NCBI GenBank assembly: GCA_025459175.1
Contig: JALORC010000047.1
Coordinates: 1-48,185 of the forward strand
Direction: 5' to 3'
Source of the DNA: Planctomycetota bacterium
Lineage (GTDB): Bacteria; Planctomycetota; UBA1135; UBA2386
Length of the DNA stretch: 48,185 nucleotides
The notes under the pieces were generated by a model, which saw nothing but the letters and a program-made list of their open reading frames with translations, was not told where the DNA came from and ran no database searches. Made by a program: the position numbers and the translations under genes. This document shows, piece by piece, positions 24,447 through 34,531 of this stretch. The first letter of the stretch is position 1. Every line of letters starts with the position of its first letter.

Positions 24447-25180
24447 ACGCGCCCACCCACCCGACCGCGGAACGGCTGCTGCAGTTCGCCGATGGCGCGG
24501 AGCTCGCCGCCGACGAACGGCAGCACCTCGACCGGTGCGACGCGTGCCAGCAGCAACTGGCGGAGCTGGCGGCGTTCGAGGCCGCGGTGGCCGATCAGAT
24601 GCCGATGCCGCCCGCGGCGCGACTGCGGGCGCAGCAGGTCACGGCGGCGGTGCTCGAGCGCGGCGCCGCACCACGGACGCCTCGCCGGCTGCTGACGGCC
24701 GGCGCCTGGGCCGCCGCGGCCGCCTCGCTGTTGGCGGCGCTGCTGCTGTGGAGTCGCGGTCCGTCGCTGCCGACGATCGTCTGCGATCGTCCGGAGCCGA
24801 CCCGCGCCACGGCGTTCGCGCGCTTCCACGTCGACTGCGAGCTGCCGGCCGGCAGCTGGCCGCTGCTGTGGGCCGAGGGCGTCGATGGTGGATTGCAGCC
24901 GCTGCTGCCGAACGTGGATCCGCTGCTCGGTTACCTCGGCGCCGAGCCGCCGCTCGCCAAAGGCCCGCACCGGCTGCCCGCCTCGGCGCTGCTCGACTTC
25001 GAGTTCGAGCCAGCCCGGCCGCCGCGCGTGCTGCGGCTCGCGGTCACCGACCGTGCCCCGAGCGCCGACGAACTGGCGGCGGTGCAACAGCAGCTGCTGG
25101 GCCGTGCGCCGGCCGAGCGACAGGCGTGGCTGCAGCAGCGGTTCCCGACCGCGTGGGAACTGCCGTTTCCAGTTCGCTGA
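24443..25180 (+). CDS. Membrane-anchored zinc-binding anti-sigma factor
   Basis: 245 residues. The N-terminal ASD-type domain has the zinc motif HLDRCDAC (H28, C32, C35), the ZAS signature that holds an ECF sigma. A single span near residues 82-105 (WAAAAASLLAALLLW) follows, then an extracytoplasmic domain of about 135 residues with no recognised family. Overlap with the sigma gene (ATGA) supports function as its cognate anti-sigma. Release could occur by regulated proteolysis or Zn/thiol chemistry. It is convergent with the TPR-DUF2325 gene 21 nt away, without visible hairpin terminator. Confidence 0.88.
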   Translation: MNAPTHPTAERLLQFADGAELAADERQHLDRCDACQQQLAELAAFEAAVADQMPMPPAARLRAQQVTAAVLERGAAPRTPRRLLTAGAWAAAAASLLAALLLWSRGPSLPTIVCDRPEPTRATAFARFHVDCELPAGSWPLLWAEGVDGGLQPLLPNVDPLLGYLGAEPPLAKGPHRLPASALLDFEFEPARPPRVLRLAVTDRAPSADELAAVQQQLLGRAPAERQAWLQQRFPTAWELPFPVR

Positions 25181-25201
25181 GGGCCGTTGGCCCGGCGCCG
25201 T

Positions 25202-27295
25202 TCAGCGCCCGCGGCCCTTGCTGCTGCTGGCGACCTGCGTCTGCAAACGCTCGAACTGTTCCGCGAGCGCCACCTGCAGGCTGGTGAAGCCGGCGTAGTG
25301 CACGGTGCGCGCCGGCACGTTGCCCTGCCGCGCCAGTTCGAGCGCCGGCTCGGTGGTCTCGTGCCGGTTCCAGTGCAGCAGCAGCAGCAGGTCGAGCCCG
25401 CTGCGCATGCGGTCGGCGATGGTACCGACGGTCTTCTGCGGCGACGTGTAGTTGGTCATCAGCCATTCGGCCTGGAACCCCCACTCGGCGGCGAGCTTCT
25501 CGAGCCGCGGATGATGGCGCCGCTGCCGCTCGTTGCCGCCGACCACCAGGATGCGCGCCGGCCGGCCCAGGCTCTTCGCCAGCGCGGCGGCGGCCTCGCG
25601 GCCGCTCTCGGCCGACACCGGTGCTTCGTCGTGGATCTCGAGCAGCTTCTCGATCGCGACCAGGTCCTCCTTGGCGAGCTCCGGGAACGTGCACGCGACC
25701 TCCTGCAGCAGACCGTGCGCCTGCTGCAGCGCCTCGACGTCCTTGCGGGCCCGCAGCGAGCGTGCGATCGCGACCTGCAGGCTGGCGCGGTCGTACTCGC
25801 GGCCCTCCATCTCCTCGTAGACGGCGGCCAGCTCGACCTTGATCTCGAGATGATCGAGCGCCTGACCGACGAACTCTTCCTGCTTCAACAGCTTCTCGAG
25901 CACGTCGAACTTGCCGCGCTGCTGCAGCAGCTCGCGGATCTCGGCGTAACAGGCGCGGGCCTGGTCGCGTTCGCCGAGCATGTTGTGCGCGGTCAGCACC
26001 ACCCGCAGCGCCTCGATGCGCTGGTCGAGGTCGAGCGCGACCTCGAGCACGCGCCGCGCCGCGATCAGCGCCGGCTGCGCCTCGCCGAGGCCGAGGTACT
26101 CGAGCGAGACGAACAGCATCTGGTCCGGCGACGAACCGCGGCCGACGTCGACCGCGTCGAGGAAGCGCAGCGACAGCTTGCGATCGAGCTTCTTCAGCGC
26201 TTCGTGCACCGAGTAGAAGCTCTCGAGGTCGGGCTTCACGGTGCCGAGCGCCTGCTCCATCAACCGCAGCGCGCGCGTCGACTCGGCGGCGTCACCGGCG
26301 GTCAGCAGGGCGGCGGCCTGGAAGAAGCGGGCGCGGTCGCGCAGCGCCACGTCGCGGCCCTCGAGCCGGCGCAGGCCCTGGATCGCGCGTTCGAAGCCGC
26401 GCGCGGCGGCGTGCATGTCGCCGGTCTCGTAGGCGAGCAGGCTGCGCAGGTAGACGGCCTCCGGGGCGGCGTGCTCGGGCTCCTCGGTCACATGGCGCAG
26501 CCGCACCAGTGCCTGGTTGCGCTCCGGCCGCTCGGCGCGCGGTTCGACCGCGGTGGTGTCGTGCTGGCGCAGTTCGCCGAGCGCTGCCACCAGCGCCGCG
26601 GCGCTGGCCAGCTGCGGATGGCGTTCGGCCAGGCGCTCGGACCGTTCGGCGGCCTCGATCGCGAGCTTCCACTCGCTGGCGGCCAACAACCGCTCGGCCA
26701 GCGCGCGGTGGTAGCGGGACTGCACGTCCGGCGGCAGGCGGTCGAAGCCGGCCATGCCCAGGATCTTGGCCAGGATCGACGCGGTGCTCTCCTGGTCGTC
26801 GACGTCTGTGCGCGTCTCGAGGCGGCCGACCAGGTCGGTGACCGCGGCATCGACGATGGTATGGAGCTCGCCGGTGCCGGGCTCGGCAGCGAGATACTGG
26901 ATCGCCCGCACCGCGAGCTTCAGGTCGCCGGACCAGAACAGCGAGCGCACCACCAGCGGCAGCGCATGGCCGGCGACGGTCGGGTCGCCGAGCAGGTCGA
27001 GCAGCAGCGACGGGTCGCCGACCGTGGCCGCGATCTGCTCGCGTTCGCCCTTGCGATCGTGCGCCCGCACGGTGCCGAACAGGTTCCAGCGACGCGCCAG
27101 CGGCTCGTTCGGCAGCACCGGCAGCTCGATGCCGAGCAGCGTGCGGGCATAACCGAGCAGGAAGCACGGCCCGGGCCGCACCCCGGCGCACTGCCAGTAG
27201 TCGACCAGCTGCTGGCGGACGTCGTTCTTCTCGCCCTTCTCGGCGAGATGGATCTGCTGCAGCAGCAAGCGGTCGAGTGCGGTTTCCCAGCCCAT
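25202..27295 (-). CDS. TPR protein with C-terminal DUF2325-like domain
   Basis: 697 residues, no signal peptide, so cytoplasmic. Residues 1-590 consist of alpha-helical repeats (TPR-like pairs such as LLAASEWKLAIEAAERSERLAER and the GERDQARACYAEIRELL region). The last 110 residues form a Rossmann-like domain beginning RILVVGGNERQRRHHPRL, with ADRMRSGLDLLLLLHWNRH and a conserved VPARTVHYAGFTS segment, resembling DUF2325. A strong Shine-Dalgarno (GGAGGA, 5 nt from the ATG) supports the start; this is one of few such sites in the window. Function unknown; DUF2325 domains often occur with helical or nuclease modules. Confidence 0.8.
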   Translation of the reverse strand: MGWETALDRLLLQQIHLAEKGEKNDVRQQLVDYWQCAGVRPGPCFLLGYARTLLGIELPVLPNEPLARRWNLFGTVRAHDRKGEREQIAATVGDPSLLLDLLGDPTVAGHALPLVVRSLFWSGDLKLAVRAIQYLAAEPGTGELHTIVDAAVTDLVGRLETRTDVDDQESTASILAKILGMAGFDRLPPDVQSRYHRALAERLLAASEWKLAIEAAERSERLAERHPQLASAAALVAALGELRQHDTTAVEPRAERPERNQALVRLRHVTEEPEHAAPEAVYLRSLLAYETGDMHAAARGFERAIQGLRRLEGRDVALRDRARFFQAAALLTAGDAAESTRALRLMEQALGTVKPDLESFYSVHEALKKLDRKLSLRFLDAVDVGRGSSPDQMLFVSLEYLGLGEAQPALIAARRVLEVALDLDQRIEALRVVLTAHNMLGERDQARACYAEIRELLQQRGKFDVLEKLLKQEEFVGQALDHLEIKVELAAVYEEMEGREYDRASLQVAIARSLRARKDVEALQQAHGLLQEVACTFPELAKEDLVAIEKLLEIHDEAPVSAESGREAAAALAKSLGRPARILVVGGNERQRRHHPRLEKLAAEWGFQAEWLMTNYTSPQKTVGTIADRMRSGLDLLLLLHWNRHETTEPALELARQGNVPARTVHYAGFTSLQVALAEQFERLQTQVASSSKGRGR

Positions 27296-27373
27296 GGAGT
27301 TCCTCCGCGACGGCTATCGGGTCGGGCCGGGTCGCGGCTGCTCCTGACGCCGCAAGCGGCGGTGCGACCGGGC

Positions 27374-29206
27374 TCACTCCATCAGCGCCCGGGCATCCGA
27401 TGGCAGCACCACCACCGGACCGGCCAGCGCATCACCGGCCGGGCCGGGCGAGATCGCGCCGATGACGAGGTCGCCGCGCTGCAGCAGGGCGACCTGGTCG
27501 GCGCTGGCGACCAGCCAATGGTGATCGCCGTCGTCGTCGCGCACGCCGAAGCCGCGGTCGTCGAGGTCCTCGATCAACAGGATGCCGGGCCGCCGCCCCG
27601 GGCGACCGCCGCTCGACAGCGACAGCCCGGCCTGCTGCAGGCGATCGAGCTGATCGAGCAACGGCCCCTGGCACGACTCCATCAGCGTGCCGACCGTCAT
27701 CTCCTGCGTGGTCGCGGCCCACGTGCAGAAGCGCCCGAGTTCGTCGAACGCGCGGCGCACCGCGGCGGCGCGTTCGGTCGGCGCGGCCGCCAGAAAGGTG
27801 TGCAGCAGGAACCGCATCACGTCGACCGCTTCGAGCTGCTCGAGGTCCTGGTGCGGCACCGCCGCATTCTGCTGCAGTTCGGCGAACGCGCGCAGCGGTA
27901 TCGCGACAGCGGCCTCGGACTGCTCGGTCTCCCACAGGTACTCCTCGACCAGCGGCAGCAGGTCGCCGCCGCTGCCGCCGAGCTCCGCAGCGGCCGCGGT
28001 GTCGTCGTCGACGGCCTCATCGCTGTCGTCGTCGTCGTCATCGTCGTCGCCGGCGTCGGCAGCCCCGAGTGGCGACGACCGTCGATCCTCCTCGTCGTCG
28101 TCCTGGTCGTCGTCGGCGGCGGCGCTCGCTTCGACCCCACCGCCGTCGAGCTCTTCGCCGTCCTCCTGCTCGCCGTCCTCCTGCTCGTCGTCCTCCTGCT
28201 CGTCGGACGCACCGGGTGCCAACCCCGCCTGGCGTTCGAGCTGCGCGAACAGCTCCTCGAGGTCGCGCTTCTGCTGCAGGCCGGTCTCCAGCGTACGCAC
28301 GAGGCGTTCGCCGAGCGTCTCGCCGGGCGGGCCGTCGTCGGCATCCACGACCCGGTCCGCGCCCGGCTCCGCCGCGGCCTGGGCCTCGTGGTGCGCGTTC
28401 CAGATCTGCAGCAGCAGCGCGCGCGCGCGATCGAGGTCGAGTTCGGTGTCGAACGCGAGTTCGTCGAGCAATGGCCCCATCACCGGCCCCGGTCGCACCG
28501 CGACCGCCAGCTGCTCGCTGATCGCATCGGCGCTGTGCTCGCTGCCGGACAGCTGCAGCATGCGCTCCAGCTCGGCCTCGAGATGTTCGAGCGGCACCGA
28601 CGGTTCGACGGCCGACGTCGGGCTGCGGTTCTGGTCCGGACGGCGCAGCAGCAGGTGTTCGAGTTCGACCTGGTAGAGCCGGCGGCCGAGATCGAGCCGC
28701 TTCACGTCGCGCAGGAACGCCTTGCCGATCTCGGCCCCGGGGCGGAACACGGCCGCCGCGGTCGACGGGGTCCAGGCCCCGGAGCCGGCCGGGAACAGCC
28801 GCCCGACCACCAGATCGCCCGCCTGCAGCGAGTGCTCCGGCACCCACAGATCGAGGATCGACTCGTCCTGCAGGTCGCGCGCCGACGCCCCGCCGACCGC
28901 GGTCGCCTGCACCAGATACACGCCGGCCATCGAACCGAGCAGGTCCTCGGCTTCGTCGGCGAACGGCTCGACCTCCGCTGGCACCGCGCCCAGCACGTCG
29001 CTGTCGCGCTCGAGCGCGTACCACTCGACGAAGCGGTGTTCGGCGGTGTCCGCGGCGCCGCGCAACCGCTCGCCCTCGGGCTGCTCGGCGCCGAAGAACT
29101 CGCGCCTGGCGCGCCGCAACTCGCCCTGCAATCGACCTTCCAGTGCCAGCCGCCGGCCGAGCCGGGCGACCGCCAGCTCGGTGTTCTTGGCGTCGTGTCT
29201 GCTCAT
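27374..29206 (-). CDS. Large protein with acidic low-complexity linker, unknown function
   Basis: 610 residues, start MSRHDAKNTELAVARLG. The N-terminal 300 residues look globular and include a basic Arg-rich helix (RLQGELRRARREFF). Residues about 335-405 are an Asp/Glu/Gln-rich low-complexity tract containing five-residue tandem repeats and an eight-Asp run. The C-terminal 200 residues include LLPLVEEYLWETEQ, reminiscent of SEC-C-associated or plant-type helical domains, but I cannot assign a family. The stop lies 78 nt before the TPR-DUF2325 start, so the two may be co-transcribed. It is divergent from the CvpA-like gene. Confidence 0.7.
   Translation of the reverse strand: MSRHDAKNTELAVARLGRRLALEGRLQGELRRARREFFGAEQPEGERLRGAADTAEHRFVEWYALERDSDVLGAVPAEVEPFADEAEDLLGSMAGVYLVQATAVGGASARDLQDESILDLWVPEHSLQAGDLVVGRLFPAGSGAWTPSTAAAVFRPGAEIGKAFLRDVKRLDLGRRLYQVELEHLLLRRPDQNRSPTSAVEPSVPLEHLEAELERMLQLSGSEHSADAISEQLAVAVRPGPVMGPLLDELAFDTELDLDRARALLLQIWNAHHEAQAAAEPGADRVVDADDGPPGETLGERLVRTLETGLQQKRDLEELFAQLERQAGLAPGASDEQEDDEQEDGEQEDGEELDGGGVEASAAADDDQDDDEEDRRSSPLGAADAGDDDDDDDDSDEAVDDDTAAAAELGGSGGDLLPLVEEYLWETEQSEAAVAIPLRAFAELQQNAAVPHQDLEQLEAVDVMRFLLHTFLAAAPTERAAAVRRAFDELGRFCTWAATTQEMTVGTLMESCQGPLLDQLDRLQQAGLSLSSGGRPGRRPGILLIEDLDDRGFGVRDDDGDHHWLVASADQVALLQRGDLVIGAISPGPAGDALAGPVVVLPSDARALME
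28157..28201 (-). repeat. Three tandem 15-nt repeats inside acidic tract
   Basis: Three adjacent 15-nt units (GCCGTCCTCCTGCTC on the plus strand, the third with one change) encode repeated acidic pentapeptides. A nearby GTC-rich microsatellite (about 28003-28060) encodes the Asp run. Both preserve the frame. Confidence 0.8.
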
Positions 29207-29278
29207 CGGCGACAGGGTCGCAAAGGCCGTCGCCGAAAGCAACCGCAGCGGCCCTCGCCGCGCAGGAAGCCGTGCGGC

Positions 29279-29980
29279 ATGATGCCGCGCGTGATCCAGG
29301 ATCCGAATGGCGCCCTCGCGGCAGCTTCCACCACCCAGGAGACCCTGCAGCAGCTGCAGGCGCTGAGCTGGGTCGACCACACCGCGCTCGGCGTGTTGCT
29401 GGTGTTCTTCGTGCTCGGCTTGTTCAAGGGGCTGATCTGGCAGGTCAGCCGGGTCGGCATCCTGGTGGTCGCCTACGTGGTGTCCGGCCGGTTCGGCCGC
29501 CAGATCGCCGAGCTGCTGGCGCCGAATGCGGCGGTGCCCGATCCGGCCACCGGCGGCTCGGCCGAGACCTCGCTGTACCTCGCCTACGTGCTGCTGTTCA
29601 TCGCCGTGCTGATCGTGCTCAGCCTGCTGGCGATGCTGCTGCAGAAGCTGGCGGCGAAGGCGGGGCTCACGTTCTTCGACCGCGTCGGCGGCGGCGTGAT
29701 CGGCGTCGTCACCGGCGCCGCGGTGGTGCTGTTCGGGCTGTTCGTGCTGCACATGTTCTTCCCGGACACCAAGGTGGCGATGGCGGCCGAGCAGTCGCAC
29801 TCGCGCCGCTGGTCGGCGCAGGCGATCGACTGGCTCGGCGACAAGGTGCCCGACGAGCTGCGCGCGGTGTTCGAACTGGCGCCGCTGCAGTCGCCGTCGC
29901 TGTTGCCGAAGCTGCCGAACCTGCTGCCGTCGCTGCCGGGCCAGCCCGAGTCACCGCCCGCCGGCGGGCAGGGTCGCTGA
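29279..29980 (+). CDS. CvpA-family membrane protein
   Basis: 233 residues with four hydrophobic spans: LGVLLVFFVLGLFKGLIWQ, the ILVVAYVVSG pair, LAYVLLFIAVLIVLSLLAML and GVVTGAAVVLFGLFVLHMFF. The FKGLIWQVSR loop and FDRVGGGVIGVVTG are typical of CvpA/YCF-type inner-membrane proteins. A start at 29279 (MMPRVIQ) is preceded by AGGAAG at 9 nt, a good Shine-Dalgarno. The C-terminal tail is Pro/Leu/Ser-rich (LLPKLPNLLPSLPG). The role is unclear; family members affect colicin V export and envelope integrity. Confidence 0.85.
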   Translation: MMPRVIQDPNGALAAASTTQETLQQLQALSWVDHTALGVLLVFFVLGLFKGLIWQVSRVGILVVAYVVSGRFGRQIAELLAPNAAVPDPATGGSAETSLYLAYVLLFIAVLIVLSLLAMLLQKLAAKAGLTFFDRVGGGVIGVVTGAAVVLFGLFVLHMFFPDTKVAMAAEQSHSRRWSAQAIDWLGDKVPDELRAVFELAPLQSPSLLPKLPNLLPSLPGQPESPPAGGQGR

Positions 29981-30079
29981 GCGCGAGTTCGCTGCGCGCG
30001 GCAGGCACCGCGATTGCGCGTCGATCGGGAACTCGGCGCTTGCAGCAGCGGGCACGGACGTCGATCGTGTGGGCTGCAC

Positions 30080-31757
<1,678 letters not shown>

Positions 31758-31764
31758 CCGCGCC

Positions 31765-32961
31765 TCACTCGGACGGCGGCGCCGCCTCGCACGGCAGCTC
31801 GACCCAGAACGTGCTGCCGTGGCCGAGTTCGCTGCGCACCCCGACCTCGCCGCCGAGCGTCTTCACGGTGTTCTTGACGATCGACAGGCCGAGCCCGGTG
31901 CCGCCGAGATCGCGCGAGCGGGCGCGATCGACGCGATAGAAGCGCTCGAACACCCGCTCCTGGTCGGCGACCGACAGGCCGATGCCGGTGTCGACCACCT
32001 CGCAGCGCACCCGTTCGCCGCCGTGCCGCGTCGACAGCGTGACCCGCCCACCGGGCGGCGTGTACTTGATCGCGTTGTCGATCAGGTTGCCGGCCACCTG
32101 CCGCAGCGCCTCGCGTTCCGCCCGCACCCAGATCGACGTCGCCGGCAACTGCGCCGCCAGCACCTGCTGGCGCTTGTCCGCCAGCGGCTGCAGGTCGCGC
32201 AGCGTGTCGCGCAGCACCGCGACCAGGTCGACCGGTTCGAGCTCCCGTGCCGAACCCAGCTCCTCGTCGAGCCGCGACAGCGTCAGCAGGTCGCCGACCA
32301 GCGTCGCCAGCCGCTCGCTCTGCCGCGCGATGCGATCGAGGAACCGCACCCGCGTCGGCAACGGCATGTCCGGATCGTCCTGCAGCGTCTCGACGAAGCC
32401 CTGGATCGCCGCCAGCGGCGTCTTCAGTTCGTGCGACACGTTGGCGACGAAGTCGCGCCGCAGCGATTCGAGCCGCTTGAGCCGGCTCTGGTCGTCGATG
32501 CCGACCACGCTGCCGAGTCCGGCCAGCGCGTGCACCCGCACCGCCAGCACGCGCCCGCCCTCGACCTCGGCGCCGGCCTCGCCGCCGAGCTCGAACGCCT
32601 GCGGCTCGCCATCGGCGCGGCAGGCCTGCAGCGCCCTGTGCAGCGCCGGCCACGCCAGCAGGTCCTCGAGTCGGCGGCCGCGCAGTTCCTGGGCCGGCAG
32701 CGACGCGAGCTCGATCGCGGCGGGGTTGGTGGCGACGATGCCGCCGTGCTCGTCGAGCACGATCAACCCGTCGCTGGCGCAGCACAGTGCCGCCACGAGG
32801 CGGTCGATCTCGGCCTGCCGACGGGAACTGGTCTGCGCGGCCGCCTGCACGGTGGCAAGCAGGCGCGCGCCGTAGCGGACCGACTGCCGCCACAGCACCA
32901 CCAGCACGAGCACGAGCAGCGACAGGGCGATGAGGGCGAAGGTCATGGCGAGCGCAGCCAC
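31765..32961 (-). CDS. phoR: Sensor histidine kinase, PhoR type
   Basis: 398 residues. One N-terminal membrane span (MTFALIALSLLVLVLVVLW), a PAS domain (about 50-160, GLIVLDEHGGIVATNPAA), the H-box FVANVSHELKTPLAAI with His177, then NLIDNAIKYTPPGG (N box), DTGIGL (G1) and GGTGLGLSIVK (G2). The architecture matches phosphate sensor kinases. GTG 32961 is chosen, 20 nt after the response-regulator stop; ATG 32946 is an alternative. The pair probably controls phosphate response, though no pst or phoU gene is in the window. Confidence 0.88.
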   Translation of the reverse strand: MAALAMTFALIALSLLVLVLVVLWRQSVRYGARLLATVQAAAQTSSRRQAEIDRLVAALCCASDGLIVLDEHGGIVATNPAAIELASLPAQELRGRRLEDLLAWPALHRALQACRADGEPQAFELGGEAGAEVEGGRVLAVRVHALAGLGSVVGIDDQSRLKRLESLRRDFVANVSHELKTPLAAIQGFVETLQDDPDMPLPTRVRFLDRIARQSERLATLVGDLLTLSRLDEELGSARELEPVDLVAVLRDTLRDLQPLADKRQQVLAAQLPATSIWVRAEREALRQVAGNLIDNAIKYTPPGGRVTLSTRHGGERVRCEVVDTGIGLSVADQERVFERFYRVDRARSRDLGGTGLGLSIVKNTVKTLGGEVGVRSELGHGSTFWVELPCEAAPPSE

Positions 32962-32981
32962 CCGGCCGCCGGAGGCGGCGA

Positions 32982-33680
32982 CTACATGGCGGCGTCGGCG
33001 AAACGGTAACCGACGCCGCGCACGGTCTCGATGACGGCGCCGTGTTCGCCGAGTTTCTGCCGCAGCGCCCGCACGTGCACGTCGATGTTGCGGTCGGTCA
33101 CGATGGCGTCCTCGCCGATCACCCGGCTCAGCAGATGGGCGCGCGGGAACACGCGGCCCGGGTGCGAGGCCAGGAAGTGCAGCAGCCGCATCTCGGTCGG
33201 GGTCAGGTTCAGCAGCTGCTCCTCGACCCGGGCCTCGTGGCGACCGAGGTCGATCGCCAGCGTGCCGCGCACGACCCGTTCGCCGCCGCCGCTCTGGTCG
33301 CGCAGCGGCCCGCGCCGCAGCACCACCTTGACCCGCGCCACCAGTTCGCGCGGGCTGAACGGCTTGGCGATGTAGTCGTCGGCACCGATGCCGAGGCCGA
33401 GCACGATGTCGCTCTCCTCGCCCTTGGCGGTCACCATGATGATCGGGATGGCCCGGGTCACCGGATCCGATTTGACCTGCCGGCAGACCTCGACGCCGTC
33501 CATGCCGGGCAGCATCAGGTCGAGGATGACGAGGTCGGGATTGTCGGTGCGGATCCGACTGAGGCCCTGCTCGCCGTTCCGGCAGGCAATGACCTTGTGC
33601 CCCTCGCGTTCCAGGTTGTACTGGATCACCTCGAGGATGTCGGGTTCGTCTTCGATGACCAGGATCTTCGGTTTCGCCAC
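32982..33680 (-). CDS. phoB: Response regulator, PhoB/OmpR type
   Basis: 232 residues. Receiver domain with acidic pair (VIEDEPDILEV), phosphorylation Asp near 53 (LVILDLMLPGMDG) and Lys near 105 (DDYIAKPFSPREL). A winged-helix DNA-binding domain follows (LLNLTPTEMRLLHFLASHPG, DRNIDVHVRALRQKLG, IETVRGVGYRF). Same strand and directly upstream of the kinase. Phosphate assignment is inferred from overall similarity to PhoB. Confidence 0.9.
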   Translation of the reverse strand: MAKPKILVIEDEPDILEVIQYNLEREGHKVIACRNGEQGLSRIRTDNPDLVILDLMLPGMDGVEVCRQVKSDPVTRAIPIIMVTAKGEESDIVLGLGIGADDYIAKPFSPRELVARVKVVLRRGPLRDQSGGGERVVRGTLAIDLGRHEARVEEQLLNLTPTEMRLLHFLASHPGRVFPRAHLLSRVIGEDAIVTDRNIDVHVRALRQKLGEHGAVIETVRGVGYRFADAAM

Positions 33681-33761
33681 GGCGATCAGGGCAGTGCTCG
33701 GTTGCTGGATTCGGACGATCAGACGCTAGGCAGCCACCGAGAAGGATCCGTGAAGGTTATC

Positions 33762-34469
33762 TCAAGACTCGGCCAGGCCGAGTCGACGGTCGAAGCCGAG
33801 CGGCTGGCGCAGCTCCGGCAGCCGCAGCTCGAGCGCGGACGGCGAAGCGACACAGGCGGCGGCGAGGCCGCGCCGACCGGCGAAGGCGGTGACTTCGTCG
33901 GCGACCGCCCGCATCGACACCGGGAACGGCAAGCTGTCCGCCAGCGCCGCGAACGTGAAGCCGAGGCAGAGCTCGGTGCCATCGCGCCGCAGGCTCACGC
34001 GCACGAGCCCGCGCACGCCGTCCGGCACGACCTGCATCAGCGCCAGCAGCGCCACCCCGAACAGCTGCGCACAGCCACCGGCTTCCACCCACAGCGCATC
34101 GGCCTCGGCGCCACCGGACTCGGCGCCGACCAACTCGATGCTCTGCCGGTGGTCGCGCACCGGCACCCGCGCCAGCTCGACCAGCTCGGCCAGCAGCTCG
34201 CGGGCGTCGGTCGGACAGGCCTCGGTCTCCCCCAACAGACGCCGCAGCAGCTGCAGGCTGCGGCCGCCGCGTTCGCTGGCGTGCAGGATCGCCTCGCGGC
34301 TGCGACCGAGCGTGGCCGGGCCGGGAGCAGCGCCGATCGCCCCCCGATCGCCGGCCGCGCGTTCGCCGAGGCCGAGCGCATGGCCCTGGATGGTCAGCAG
34401 CAGGTTGCCGAACTGGTGCACCAACCCGGGGGCGAGGAACGCGATGGCTTCAGCAGGCGGACGTTGCAC
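33762..34469 (-). CDS. Degenerate histidine-kinase-like protein (DHp only?)
   Basis: 235 residues, start GTG. The N terminus AFLAPGLVHQFGNLLLTIQGHAL resembles the H-box of two-component kinases (compare AHEFNNLL), and the following helix SREAILHASERGGRSLQLLRRLLG could complete a four-helix dimer domain. The C-terminal half shows no recognisable N, G1 or G2 ATP-binding motifs. It lies between the HtrA-like gene and phoB, 81 nt from phoB. It could be a phosphotransfer or phosphatase partner of the PhoBR pair, or a pseudo-kinase scaffold. Assignment is inference from one motif. Confidence 0.6.
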   Translation of the reverse strand: MQRPPAEAIAFLAPGLVHQFGNLLLTIQGHALGLGERAAGDRGAIGAAPGPATLGRSREAILHASERGGRSLQLLRRLLGETEACPTDARELLAELVELARVPVRDHRQSIELVGAESGGAEADALWVEAGGCAQLFGVALLALMQVVPDGVRGLVRVSLRRDGTELCLGFTFAALADSLPFPVSMRAVADEVTAFAGRRGLAAACVASPSALELRLPELRQPLGFDRRLGLAES

Positions 34470-34531
34470 GGCAGCGGAGCAATGGGTCGGACGGAACTCG
34501 GATTCGGCGCGTTACGCAGTCAGCGGGATCA

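Noticed and set aside
28003..28060. GTC-rich stretch as a possible CRISPR or regulatory repeat array
   Set aside because: It is a codon-level microsatellite encoding Asp residues; no repeat-spacer structure.
25187..29980. Very long plus-strand open frame of about 1600 codons
   Set aside because: It is the antisense shadow of the TPR-DUF2325 and acidic-protein genes joined to the true CvpA-like gene. The upstream part has Arg/Leu/Gln-rich shadow composition and no family motifs.
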